Source: Jaenimonas drosophilae (lineage: Eukaryota > Euglenozoa > Kinetoplastea > Trypanosomatida > Trypanosomatidae). From it: a stretch of 64,000 nt of DNA. The stretch is taken from NCBI GenBank assembly GCA_030849065.1, contig JASAON010001646.1:92525-156524 (forward strand), in the 5' to 3' direction. The notes under the pieces were generated by a model that had not been told where the DNA came from, did not search any database, and saw only the letters and a program-made list of their open reading frames with translations. This document shows positions 47,579 through 57,007 of this stretch, one piece after another; position 1 is the first letter of the stretch, and each line of letters opens with the position of its first letter. A program made the position numbers and the translations under genes.

Positions 47579-48136
47579 GAAGGTATATTTGAGGTGGGTG
47601 AGAGGGGGGGGGAGCTGCTACGTCCAACAGTCTTGAGAACTGTTTTTTTGATGTCCACAAGACGACGTCTTCATCGTCGCTGCTCACTCTGCTCCCCCAA
47701 CGCCACGATGTAGCGCACAAGAATACGGGCGTCCGCGAAGGGGAATTCAATCGAGCATCATGTGAAGCTCTGCTGAGTAGTACTCGGAAACACAAGTGGC
47801 ATATATGAAGGTTGGTTCCTTCACACTGCACCATGAAATGACACACCAAACATACATTCCTGTCATCTCTTCTCTTGATTTCTCGTTGTTGTATCTCTAA
47901 CAACACACTCACACACACATAACGCGTACCAACGAATGAAGCTCACTAGTTTTTCCTTACAAGAAGTACACGTTGAGCTGCTTGGCTGAGCCACCACTCT
48001 GCTTCACGTTGCTTTATACAACTACGTGATTTGGTCTATCCATCTGGCCTCACAACCCTTCCCATATACCTCTCTGTGCTCCTGTGCGTGAGGGGTATTC
48101 ACGCCCCCACACAACTCTAGCACACGGCTCTTCATA
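47579..48136. other. spacer between the two DGAT2-fusion genes
   Basis: G run (10 G) at 47604-47613 and a long C/T-rich stretch at about 48030-48082. AG at 48119-48120 (ACAACTCTAG) lies 16 bases before the ATG. No gene. Confidence 0.6.
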
Positions 48137-51100
48137 ATGACGGGAGGCTCCAAGATGCATCGGCGCACAAGCTCCGTGCTGCTCGACCTCGTCTCGTCCT
48201 CGCTGGAGGACAGCCAACGTCATAGCGCCATCCCTCTCCCCGCCTTCTCCGCCATCTCCTTGGTTGTGGTGTGGGTGCTGGACCTCTTCGCCTCCTTCGT
48301 CTGCTTCGCCATGGCGGAGGTGTACCAATCCACCCCGGAATTCCCGAGGGATTTTGTGGTGATGACGGGCGTGGCGCTAACCTTGTTGGCCTGTATTCTG
48401 CCCCACTTTCTCGGCCGTCGGCGCCACGGCACCAGGCACTGGAAGCTCTACCAACCCTTCCGAGGAGGCCAACGCTTCGTGGTGCTCCAGGCCTTTGGCA
48501 TCCTCCTCGTCGCGCTCTCTGTTATTTGCGCCATCACCTACCTCTCCGTGGTGGACGTTCACCTGTCGCAGCTTGGCCAACTCTCTGTCATTAGCATTGC
48601 TTCCTTGTTGGGCAACGTGCTCATTATGTTGTCGGTGCGCTACTTCAGGCCCCACGCATCCAAGCACAGCAAATTCTCCGCCTCCTTCAGCAGTGCCAAC
48701 TACTCCCCCAATGGCGTCCCACAGCGCGTGCCGCGTGCGGAGATCATCCTCGTTGGCGCCTTTTGCGCCGGCCAGGCTGCCATCATGGTGGTGGGAAGTG
48801 TGTGGCCAACCCTGGCACGGAGCTGTGCCATCCTCCTCCTGGTGGCCCAGGCCTTCACCTTCGCCCTCATTTACCTCATTATTGGCTGCCGCTACACCCC
48901 AGGCTTTCGTTGGTTCATGTTCCGACTCCAGCGGCGCATGGATACGCTCATTATGTGGGTCATTGGCCTCCTCATGGCACTCGCCTTTGGCGCCAACGCC
49001 CTCCTCATTCAGCGCCACCGCAGCTCCACCCCGGCAGGCTTCATCGCCGTCACCTCCTTCAACGTCTTCGTGTCCTGCGCCTTCCTCCTCTTTGTGCGGA
49101 CCACACCCTTCAAGGTGCAGGAGAATGCTCTGCGGACGACCATCTCCGAGTACGGTGGATTTGCCGTATGTATCTTCTCTGCTCTTCTTGGTGCTGTTTG
49201 CATCCTCGCAGCGGTTTACGTGCAGCACCATCACGCGGAGCTCTCGGTGCTGATTGAAGGAACCGAGTGGACCCAGCTGGATGCCCTCATGAGCTTTCTC
49301 ACCCTGCTTCAGGGCTTCTCGCTGCTCCTCGCCCCCATTGTGCAGAGCGCCGGTCGCGCCATTCATGGTCCTCGCTGCACCCTCTTCACCTCCGCACGTT
49401 TGCCTCCCACCTTCATTGTGGTCCAAGGGGCTGGTTGGTTGGCCTACGTCCTCGCCCTTCTAAACTACTTCCTGTTCGTCACTGCACAGAGCACCATCAC
49501 CTTCTGCTTCTCCTCCCTCGCGGGTGTTCTGAGTGTCTTGTTTATCACCTTCTCCATCCGCGTATTCGCGGACGCACCGCAGAGGACGGACAGCCCCACG
49601 ATGGAGAGCCCACGTGATGGGTGTGGCTGCGAGACAAGCTCAACAACGGGGGGCAAGTCCAACACCAGCAGCGGTGAATATGGATCCCCCCTGCTCCAGC
49701 GGCAGTCGGAGCTGGAGGACAGTGGGGACCAAAGCAGCGTCGTGGCGGACCTCATCAATGGCCAACTCATTCTGGCCTACGTCTGTGGCTTGACCAACCT
49801 CATGGTGCGCATCATCGTGGACATCTCTTTGCAGGAGTTCTGGGAAGGAAGTCCCATACCCCGACTTCATTTAATCGCACTGGGCAGTCTGGGCTTCATC
49901 CTCTCCGTCCCACTCGCCCACCTCTCTGGGAGAGACAAGGGCATTCAGGTGTTCCGGCCCTTCCACGGCAGTGGCCGCTTCATCGCCTTCCAGGTGCTTG
50001 GCTGGGCCATGTACTCCCTCATTTTGGTGCTTGGTGCCATCTCCATCATCATTGTGTGGGCAGAGGAGCTCTCGCTGAGCATGGTTCTGCCAAAGGACAA
50101 TGGCATGCCCGTACGCTCGTGGTGTTCCATTGTTGGGCTCTTTCAGCTCTTTCCGTTGGTCCTCATCACCTTGTCCATTGAGGCGGAGTCGCGGGTGACG
50201 GTCGGGGTGGCACGCATGCGCTGTGTTGCCGCGGAGTCCTACGCGGTGCTGCACACCTTCTTCAAGGAGCGCTACGAGTCGGAAACGGATGAGGTGCAGA
50301 GACGGGTGCTGCAGTTGGCCTTCCGCACCATGATGGCTCCCGCGTTGGAGCGCTACGAGATTGGTGAGTCGGGTGAAGTGGATGACCTCGCACTCCAGAC
50401 CCCCACCGCCTCTCCGCTGCTTCGGACGGCAGACCAACAGCGGGAGATGGGTGACGGCGTCGGTCTCATCATCATCCTCACTTCCTGTGGGTGTGCCACC
50501 TTCTTTCTGCTCTCCTCCATGTTTGCCCACATTGGCGTGCTTCACCTCGCCTTCGCGGTGTGCGGCTTCCTCACCTGCACCGCCACCTGCATCGGCCTTC
50601 ACGCCGGCTACGGCGTACTGCGGCATGGGTCCTCAGGCCTCTATAAGCCTTTCATGCCATTCCAGGGTGGTTCCCGCTTCATTGCGTGGCAGGCCATGGG
50701 CTGGGCCGCCTACTCCCTCACCTTCCTCCTCACCCTCATTGCGGTCTTGGAACCACACATGCTGACGGTCTGGAGCACCATTTCCGCCTCCGTCTTCTCC
50801 GTCTTGGCACAGTGGGCCCTGTTGCGGTCCATTCCCACCTTCACAACCCAAACTGACTTCAGCGTGAGCTCCGCAGAGGCCTTCCTCGCCCACAATGGTG
50901 AAGGCATGGTGGCCATCCTCACCTTCGCCAGCGCCATGGTGTCTGGGTGGGCCTACGAGTCCATGGCCACCTTCATGGTGGTGGTGCCAGCAGGGACGGG
51001 AGGTGCCTCAACTGCTGCAGACTCCCACCCTCGTGGTGGTGACTTCTTCGCGGGTGAAGGTCGAGTACGTGTGCCCTTCATCTTGACGGTGCTCGGGCTG

Positions 51101-52687
51101 TGGTTTGCCGTGCCCTGCGTCCTCATCGCCCTTGGCCGTACCACACGTCAGTGGGAACGGGTCACCCAGCGATCGGCCAAGCCACGAGGCAAGGCGCACC
51201 GCCCGCCTGGCAGCCCAGACGCCGATGAGGAGCCATCCCCCGGAGAGAGCAGCCCGCCCATGATTGCCACCTTCATCACCAACGTGTTGGAGGTGGCCGT
51301 GCTCATCTTCTCGGTGCTCTCTCCCATGTCCCTCTTCTTTGTGGTGTACTATCTCTCCAGCAGCTTCACGCCGCGGGTGGTGGAGGTCATCACAGCAGCC
51401 ATGCCCTTGGTGTTGGGCAGCTTGCTCTTCCTCACCGTTATACCCTTCATCGTCACGAGGGGGCTGCCCAATTGTTTGGTCTGTTTTCAGTGCGGGGTCA
51501 TCACCTGCTGCCTCTATTGCCTACCCGTGCTCATTGGTGCTGTGCTCTTCTCCCCAGCCCTGATCCTACCGAGTGCAGGGACCTACTATCTCACCATCAA
51601 CACCTTCGTCCTCACCACGTTGGGCTTGTACCGTCAGGTGCGCCTACTTCTGCGGCTCTCGGGTTATGCCGTGATTGGTGCAGCAACCTTCTTCTACTAC
51701 GATGGGGTCATGTCCCACGGCTTCGTGATGGATAGGGAGGCCTGGACATACCTCATCAACGTAGTTCTCGTTCTGGCGTGGCTGCGCTACCTCCGACGCT
51801 ACGAAGGGAAGCCCTCTCTCACCGGAGCCCAACGCAGTGCGGGCTTCATTGACTTCTGCCGTCACCACATCTTCAACCAGTGTGTCAGGTACTTCAGCTT
51901 TAGGATTATCCTCGATGACCCCTCCGTGAGTCTGCGGGAGGAGGATGGCCGGCGCTACTTCTTCTCCTTCCACCCGCACGGCGTCTTCCCGGGCACCGCA
52001 ATGTGGGCCGCCCTCACGGAGGAGTGGCAGCGGGTTGTTGGCACCAATACCAAGGCCGTGGTCACCACACATGTGGCGAGCATCATCTTCAACGTTCCCG
52101 GTGTACGAGACTTCAACCTCCTTCTTGGAGCCCTCTCCGTGACTCGCGCGAGCATCGTCAGCAGCCTCGAACGGGGCAACAGCGTCTGCGTCGTCACTGG
52201 TGGTCAGGCGGAGATGCTGCACACGCGCATGAGCAGGCACAAGATGACCCTCGTGACGCAACACGTGGGCTTCATTCGTCTAGCAATTGCACAGCGTGTC
52301 CCGCTGGTGCCGCTGCTGTGTTTGGCAGAGAACAACCTCATGGGTCTCGTCTCACTACCAAAGATGCAGCGCTACACACTTCGATGGCTCGGCTTCCCGT
52401 TTCCCACAATCCCCTACGGGCGTTTTGGCTTGCCACTCCCCTTTGCCACCCCACTCACCCTCATTGTGGGGCGCTGCATCAACATACCAGAAGGTGCGAG
52501 CGCTGACAATGAAGAGGATGTGCGAAAGCTGGCGGAGCTGTACTTCTCGGAGCTGAAGGAGCTCTTCTATCGTCACCGCGTTGAGGCTGGCTATCCAGAG
52601 ATGGAGCTGGAGCTCGTCAATGACAAGGAACGGCGGAAGCTGGAGCAGGAAAAGCGGGCAGCCGCAAAGGCATCTGGTTCATCATAA
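48137..52687 (+). CDS. giant polytopic protein with C-terminal DGAT2-type acyltransferase domain (paralogue B)
   Basis: A 1516-residue protein with the same plan as the gene before it. Five four-span blocks carry the loop motif at about residues 105 (LYQPFRGG), 258 (FRWFMFRLQ, degenerate), 425 (degenerate), 606 (VFRPFHGSGRF) and 836 (KPFMPFQGGSRF). Each is followed by a third span with QAFG, VIGL, QGAGW, QVLGW or QAMGW. Spacing (153, 167, 181, 230 residues) parallels paralogue A (156, 161, 168, 238). After five or so more spans, the DGAT2 domain runs from about 1236 to the end, with HPHG at 1279-1282, GGQAEML at about 1355, VGFIRLAIAQRVPLVPL and FPFPTIPYGRFGLPLP. Sequence divergence from A is large outside the motifs, so the duplication is old. 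Both catalytic domains look intact. Confidence 0.9.
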   Translation: MTGGSKMHRRTSSVLLDLVSSSLEDSQRHSAIPLPAFSAISLVVVWVLDLFASFVCFAMAEVYQSTPEFPRDFVVMTGVALTLLACILPHFLGRRRHGTRHWKLYQPFRGGQRFVVLQAFGILLVALSVICAITYLSVVDVHLSQLGQLSVISIASLLGNVLIMLSVRYFRPHASKHSKFSASFSSANYSPNGVPQRVPRAEIILVGAFCAGQAAIMVVGSVWPTLARSCAILLLVAQAFTFALIYLIIGCRYTPGFRWFMFRLQRRMDTLIMWVIGLLMALAFGANALLIQRHRSSTPAGFIAVTSFNVFVSCAFLLFVRTTPFKVQENALRTTISEYGGFAVCIFSALLGAVCILAAVYVQHHHAELSVLIEGTEWTQLDALMSFLTLLQGFSLLLAPIVQSAGRAIHGPRCTLFTSARLPPTFIVVQGAGWLAYVLALLNYFLFVTAQSTITFCFSSLAGVLSVLFITFSIRVFADAPQRTDSPTMESPRDGCGCETSSTTGGKSNTSSGEYGSPLLQRQSELEDSGDQSSVVADLINGQLILAYVCGLTNLMVRIIVDISLQEFWEGSPIPRLHLIALGSLGFILSVPLAHLSGRDKGIQVFRPFHGSGRFIAFQVLGWAMYSLILVLGAISIIIVWAEELSLSMVLPKDNGMPVRSWCSIVGLFQLFPLVLITLSIEAESRVTVGVARMRCVAAESYAVLHTFFKERYESETDEVQRRVLQLAFRTMMAPALERYEIGESGEVDDLALQTPTASPLLRTADQQREMGDGVGLIIILTSCGCATFFLLSSMFAHIGVLHLAFAVCGFLTCTATCIGLHAGYGVLRHGSSGLYKPFMPFQGGSRFIAWQAMGWAAYSLTFLLTLIAVLEPHMLTVWSTISASVFSVLAQWALLRSIPTFTTQTDFSVSSAEAFLAHNGEGMVAILTFASAMVSGWAYESMATFMVVVPAGTGGASTAADSHPRGGDFFAGEGRVRVPFILTVLGLWFAVPCVLIALGRTTRQWERVTQRSAKPRGKAHRPPGSPDADEEPSPGESSPPMIATFITNVLEVAVLIFSVLSPMSLFFVVYYLSSSFTPRVVEVITAAMPLVLGSLLFLTVIPFIVTRGLPNCLVCFQCGVITCCLYCLPVLIGAVLFSPALILPSAGTYYLTINTFVLTTLGLYRQVRLLLRLSGYAVIGAATFFYYDGVMSHGFVMDREAWTYLINVVLVLAWLRYLRRYEGKPSLTGAQRSAGFIDFCRHHIFNQCVRYFSFRIILDDPSVSLREEDGRRYFFSFHPHGVFPGTAMWAALTEEWQRVVGTNTKAVVTTHVASIIFNVPGVRDFNLLLGALSVTRASIVSSLERGNSVCVVTGGQAEMLHTRMSRHKMTLVTQHVGFIRLAIAQRVPLVPLLCLAENNLMGLVSLPKMQRYTLRWLGFPFPTIPYGRFGLPLPFATPLTLIVGRCINIPEGASADNEEDVRKLAELYFSELKELFYRHRVEAGYPEMELELVNDKERRKLEQEKRAAAKASGSS

Positions 52688-53101
52688 ATGCATCATCAAG
52701 AATAAGCTTGTGCAGCTGTGCTCATGTGCGTCCTCATGCATCAACATTATTGTTTCTTTCTTCAAGATACCGCCTTCATTCCGAGTACACGTCGTGTGCT
52801 CTCGTTGCTATACCAATCACCAACATATCGAGGATGATTGATGCAAACAAGCAGCAGCAGTTGGCATCATCATCATCATCTTCGTCATGCTTCTCGTTCC
52901 TTCCTTCATCATTGTCTGGCTTGACCTTTACGCGTGCCACACCCACCCCCTCAACCAACTCCATCAGTGCCTCCATGCGCCGTACTGCGGTTGTTCTTTG
53001 AATACAAACACAATAACACACACACTCCTCCTCTCTCCCTCTCTTCTCTTGTATACCTCACTAGACCTACTTCACACGTGTACGTGCGGAGGTTTGAAGC
53101 G
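52688..53101. other. intergenic spacer
   Basis: CAT/ATC repeats near 52866-52886. A C/T tract at about 53025-53050 is followed by AG at 53063-53064, the predicted acceptor for the next gene. Confidence 0.6.
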
Positions 53102-53680
53102 ATGAGCTTCACTTATGTTCCTGGCACCTCCCTGCGTCTGACCTCCTTTGATACCTCAGATAAATCTGCATGGAAGGCTGTGGAGGCACCCTTGACGGTG
53201 GACCTCTCCTTCTCCGTGACGGAGGTGGTGCCGCCTGGGGCGGTGTGGTCGCTGTGCTACCGGGCTGATGTCGCCGACCAAGAGAGTGAGGGTATCGAGA
53301 TCCCTCTACTAAGTGCCGTGTCATGGGGCCCATCCAAGGATGGTGAAGGTGTGTGGACGCAACACCTCTCTGACAACAACAACAACAACAACGTTGCGAG
53401 CAGAGCTGCTACAGCTGCTGCTTCACCAGCGGTTGGTGAAGTGGTGCGAGTACGCCTTCAGCTGGACAAGCTCTCGGAGCAATTTGCCACCGCGATGACG
53501 GCTGGACTGAAGCGTCGCCATGTGCTCCAGGTTGGGGTGATGCAGCTACGTCTGGGCCACTGTGCCATGGTGCAGGCGGTGTGGCTCGTACGTGACTCTA
53601 CCGCCAAGGGTGTTGCCACGACGGCTGCTGGCGGCTGCAAGTTGGGTATTCTGCGTAATGTGATGAGTCCTCGGGAGTAG
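53102..53680 (+). CDS. small beta-rich protein, unknown function
   Basis: A 192-residue protein from the first ATG after the predicted acceptor; the frame is open further upstream but without ATG and through the pyrimidine tract. The sequence alternates strands (LTVDLSFSVTEVV, AVWSLCYRADVAD, VLQVGVMQLRLGHCAMVQAVWLVR) as in a beta-sandwich. A disordered insert with six Asn (DNNNNNN, encoded by AAC repeats near 53373-53390) sits in the middle. I considered a histone-chaperone or ciliary small-protein relative, but nothing is specific enough. Confidence 0.68.
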   Translation: MSFTYVPGTSLRLTSFDTSDKSAWKAVEAPLTVDLSFSVTEVVPPGAVWSLCYRADVADQESEGIEIPLLSAVSWGPSKDGEGVWTQHLSDNNNNNNVASRAATAAASPAVGEVVRVRLQLDKLSEQFATAMTAGLKRRHVLQVGVMQLRLGHCAMVQAVWLVRDSTAKGVATTAAGGCKLGILRNVMSPRE

Positions 53681-53830
53681 TACGCCCTCCCTCCCTCCAC
53701 CTCTCCACCTCCATGGAGTACTCCCCTTCTCACTAGTGCGTCATCCACACACAGAGACACAACACGTTGGTTGTTGCTGCTTCCTTCACGCGGATGCACC
53801 AATGATGTGGCCCACAACAACACCAACAAC

Positions 53831-53877
53831 CTTTCTCCCCCCCCCTCTCTCTCTCTCTCTTCTTATTTGTTGCACAG
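53831..53877 (+). promoter_or_regulatory. predicted trans-splice acceptor
   Basis: Long C and (CT)n tract at 53831-53866 ending TTGCACAG, AG at 53876-53877. A second possible AG lies at 53909-53910 just before the ATG at 53921. Confidence 0.65.
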
Positions 53878-53920
53878 TTCAGTTTAGTATCTCACTCTCC
53901 TTCTCAACAGGCCCTTCATC

Positions 53921-54106
53921 ATGATTGGCGGCTTTGTTCCCCGGCGCTTTGCCCAGTTCAACCGCGACCCGTGCTGGATGTTCTTCGCATTCTCCCTCGG
54001 CGTGTGGTTTGGTGAATACCCCGCGCTGCAGCTCAAGTTCAACGCCCGCGACATGATCCTCGACCCTCACCGCTACGTCTGGTCCCACCACGATGACCAC
54101 CACTAA
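53921..54106 (+). CDS. 61-residue single-span protein, mitochondrial type
   Basis: A very small protein with a basic aromatic start (GGFVPRRFAQFNRDPCW), one hydrophobic span (WMFFAFSLGVWFG, about 19-31), and a hydrophilic His-rich end (SHHDDHH). Strong acceptor signals directly upstream make this short frame credible. Size and layout suit an accessory subunit of a respiratory complex. It shares the His-rich end with the protein at 34254. No named subunit can be assigned. Confidence 0.7.
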   Translation: MIGGFVPRRFAQFNRDPCWMFFAFSLGVWFGEYPALQLKFNARDMILDPHRYVWSHHDDHH

Positions 54107-54889
54107 GGATCATGTGTGGTACACGCCCATACACACACTCGCGTACATCATTTGGCATGAGCATATGCCAGTGACGAGGTTGAATGTGGTGGGGTTGGAT
54201 TAGCAGCGGTCAGAAATGGAGAGAGATTGGCAATGCAAGCGAGCTGGTCGTTTGTTGCGCCGCGGCGTGGTGTAGGTAGGTAGTCAAGCTAAAAGAAAGT
54301 AATGTCAGTGTGGCAGCTGGTGTGGCCTCATCACGGTGCAGCCAGTGTAGATGTGTGTGTGTGCTTCACTGGTGTTGAGGAAGTCTCAGTCACTTCATTC
54401 TATTCTCTGCCCCTCCTGCATGAGCAGTGTGGGTGGAGGTTTGTGGATGGTCCCACAGGCAACATAATCTGTGCCATAATGTGTGTGCACCAATCCATCT
54501 CTCTCTCTCTCTTTCATACCTCTTCTCTCTTCGTATTCAGACTTTTACCCCAGTGATCTTAGACCCACACTTCCTCTCCTCACTTATCTGCAAAGACAAG
54601 AGGCAGGACACTCATCGCTAAACTCATCAAACTGCGTTGATTTTGTTTTTTTTGTTTTTCAGTGTGGTCCTTCTATCGAGTTCTTTCTAGTGGTGCTGTA
54701 GCTCGCGGAATTATCCACGACTTACACACATTCACGCACACACACTCCCCTCTCACTTTGCTCTTATCTCGTTCCTGTGCGTTGTGCGTCAGGTCCGTTG
54801 ATTGTGAAGTGAGTCGCGAGCATCATCCAATCTTCTTGTGTTGAAGAGAAACTTACGCCAACTTCCTACGGATTACGGATTTGCCCACC
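54107..54889. other. intergenic spacer / long 5' UTR
   Basis: (CT)n run at about 54499-54511 and GTAGGTAGGTAG near 54271-54282. A T-rich acceptor lies at 54641-54662, leaving about 230 bases of 5' UTR. No gene. Confidence 0.6.
54641..54662 (+). promoter_or_regulatory. predicted trans-splice acceptor
   Basis: TTTTGTTTTTTTTGTTTTTC followed by AG at 54661-54662. It is the strongest T-tract acceptor in the window. Confidence 0.65.
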
Positions 54890-55387
54890 ATGCCCAATCA
54901 CGAAGTCATTGACTCCATCATTTGTGTGGCGCAGAGCGCGCTCGACCCTCGTGACCTGGAGGAGCTCCACCGGCGCCTAGGCAACGTCATTGGCCTCGGC
55001 CGCGGTGGCGGTGGCCCCGGACGTGGCTGGAAGCCCTTCTTTGATTCTCCCGCCCAGCGTGGCGGCTTTGGTGGCCGTGGGCGTGGCGGTTGGGGTGACG
55101 ATGACGATGATGGCTGGCGCGGTGGACGACGTGGTGGCGGTCGTGGCGGCCGTGGAGGCTGGCGCGGCGGGCACCACGACGAGGACCGCGGATTTGGCGG
55201 TCGTGGCGGGCGCGGCATGCGCGACGGACGTGGCGGCCATCGTGATGAAGATCATGGATTTGGGCGTGGCGGCCGTGGACGCGGTGGACGTGGACGTGGT
55301 CGCGATGAGCCCCACGCCACGGAGAGCCACGACGGGGATGACAAGGACGTCCCAAAGCGCAACAGCCGCCGCCCCAACTCGAAGTAA
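54890..55387 (+). CDS. RGG-repeat protein
   Basis: A 165-residue protein. The first 40 residues form a small helical domain (HEVIDSIICVAQSALDPRDL). From residue 40 to 145 it is almost pure Gly/Arg with RGG and GGRG boxes, punctuated by acidic clusters (DDDDDGW, HDEDRGF, HRDEDHGF). It ends in a charged tail. RGG boxes bind RNA and are substrates of arginine methyltransferases. A role in RNP granules or nucleolus is inferred from composition only. The repeat-driven codon pattern produces several long frames on the other strand, all rejected. Confidence 0.78.
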   Translation: MPNHEVIDSIICVAQSALDPRDLEELHRRLGNVIGLGRGGGGPGRGWKPFFDSPAQRGGFGGRGRGGWGDDDDDGWRGGRRGGGRGGRGGWRGGHHDEDRGFGGRGGRGMRDGRGGHRDEDHGFGRGGRGRGGRGRGRDEPHATESHDGDDKDVPKRNSRRPNSK

Positions 55388-56356
55388 ATTGCGTGAAGGA
55401 TGGGAGGATGGAGGAGAACCTACCCACACACACACGCACACAGCCCACCTTCAGCTGCACGCCGTCTCGCATCAGCCCCCGCCCCCGGACCGGTAGAGTG
55501 CCAAGAAGGGGAGATGGGTGCTGATTGTTATAAAGCGCCGCCCTAACACGAAGAAAAGCAAAACAAAAAAGACGTCGTTCATGGGCGCCTGAACAAGTGC
55601 CAGACGCTCAACGTGCACGCACAAATATGTACTTCCTTTTTGCGTGGTGAGCTGCCCAAAAATTGGGCTGTGACAAAGAAGAGGAGAGAGGGCGATTCAA
55701 CATCATCATCATTGTTGCAGACCGCCATCTATCCAAACACAACCACCTCTGTATGCCAGCCTCTTTGTCGTGGGTAGGGTCCCATCCCCACACCCAAACG
55801 GACACACAGACGCACATCAGTTCTCTTGCTCTCTCTTTTGACCAATACAAACACACAAGAGAAACACGCGCACACGTGTTTTCAGGAGAGAAATTCAGTG
55901 AAGTCGGGTACATTATACCCACGTGTACGTGTACGTGTACGTGGATCACTACTTCTCTATTGTTCCCAACTGCAATCCAACTGCTGCTTTCTTTTCCCCC
56001 CCCCTCTCATCCTCTCATGTGTTCCATCTTGTTTCAAAGTGCCGCATAGGTCGAGCGTACGCCCTCTTCCACAGACACAACACACAATTCTACACATACA
56101 CACGCTAACAACACTCACGTTCTCACACACATATCCACGCAAAACTCTCAGGCACACACGTCGTCGTTACCGCAACCATTGAATTTTTTGGCCGGTGATC
56201 CCTCATTGACGAAGAGCTCTTGTATTCTCTTCCTCATCCTTCATTTCGTGCGTGGCGCGGTTGTTTTGTGCTTGACGCAACAAATCCAACCTCTACCCAC
56301 CTGTCGTGGAAAAAAAAACAAAGAAGAACACAGGTTGTTTGGTGTAGCCCATAATT
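55388..56356. other. long spacer (1 kb) with simple repeats
   Basis: (CA)n near 55425-55442. A tandem (TACGTG) array lies at 55920-55943. A C/T tract with a C run lies at 55983-56018, and an A9 run at 56310-56318. AG sites at 56332-56333 and 56346-56347 precede the eIF4E start. The frames at 55663-56182 are translations of repeats. Confidence 0.55.
55920..55943. repeat. tandem hexamer ACGTGT repeat
   Basis: ACGTGT repeats three times and then ACGTG follows, in an alternating purine/pyrimidine tract. No known role. Confidence 0.85.
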
Positions 56357-57007
56357 ATGAGCAAGAAGGAGTCCAGCAGTGCCCAGCAGCATCCGCTGCA
56401 ACGTGCGTGGACGTTGTGGTATGACAGCCCCTCCACCTTCAACAAGGATAAGTGGGAGCTCTCACTCATCCCCATCACTACCGTCAAGACCGTGGAGGAG
56501 TTCTTCGTCCTCATGCGCTACATGAAGCCGGTGCAGATGCTCTCACCGCTGCAGTATCACTTCTTCCAGGAAGGTGTCAAGCCCATGACGGAGGACAAGA
56601 ACAACGTGAACGGAGCTCGTGTGTGGGTGCGTATTGAGCCCAGTGCAGCCGCTGCCCCATCTGGGCAAAGCAACAACAACAAGGCAGCTGCGAATGGTGA
56701 AGAGGACATGACCCCAGTGGAGGTGATGTGGCGCAATGTACTCATGGCCCTTGTGGGTGAGTCACTGGAGAAGGAGGGCCGCGCGGCGTGGATGAGCAAG
56801 AATGAGGCCGGAAAGACCCTTGACAACCGGCCGCAGGTGCTCGGTGTGGTTATGACAAAGCGCAAGGACTACTACCGCATTGCTTTTTGGGTGCGTGATG
56901 CGGAGGCGGCCGAATTCATTGCGAAGGTGAAGTCCATCATGGCGGCAGAGGTTGGGATGGATAGCAAGCTGGTGAAGGTCACTCCACATGGTGCCTCCAT
57001 GGCCTAA
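56357..57007 (+). CDS. eIF4E-family cap-binding protein isoform
   Basis: Translation initiation factor 4E family, 216 residues. Family landmarks are HPLQRAWTLWYD (12-23), KDKWELSL with W33 (human W56), VKTVEEFFVLM (44-53), FFQEGVKPMTEDKNN, LMALVGESL, and RKDYYRIAFWVRD (human cap-phosphate Lys/Arg and W166 region). Two substitutions stand out. The second cap-stacking Trp (human W102) is T78, and the eIF4G-contact Trp (human W73) is F50. E79, which contacts the guanine, is kept. An insert of about 20 Ala/Asn/Gln-rich residues lies near 95-115. Kinetoplastids have several eIF4E isoforms with divergent cap pockets; I cannot assign which. Confidence 0.9.
   Translation: MSKKESSSAQQHPLQRAWTLWYDSPSTFNKDKWELSLIPITTVKTVEEFFVLMRYMKPVQMLSPLQYHFFQEGVKPMTEDKNNVNGARVWVRIEPSAAAAPSGQSNNNKAAANGEEDMTPVEVMWRNVLMALVGESLEKEGRAAWMSKNEAGKTLDNRPQVLGVVMTKRKDYYRIAFWVRDAEAAEFIAKVKSIMAAEVGMDSKLVKVTPHGASMA

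Noticed and set aside
53102..53680. Identification of this protein as histone chaperone ASF1
   Set aside because: Only a vague beta-sandwich resemblance; the characteristic ASF1 strand sequences are absent.
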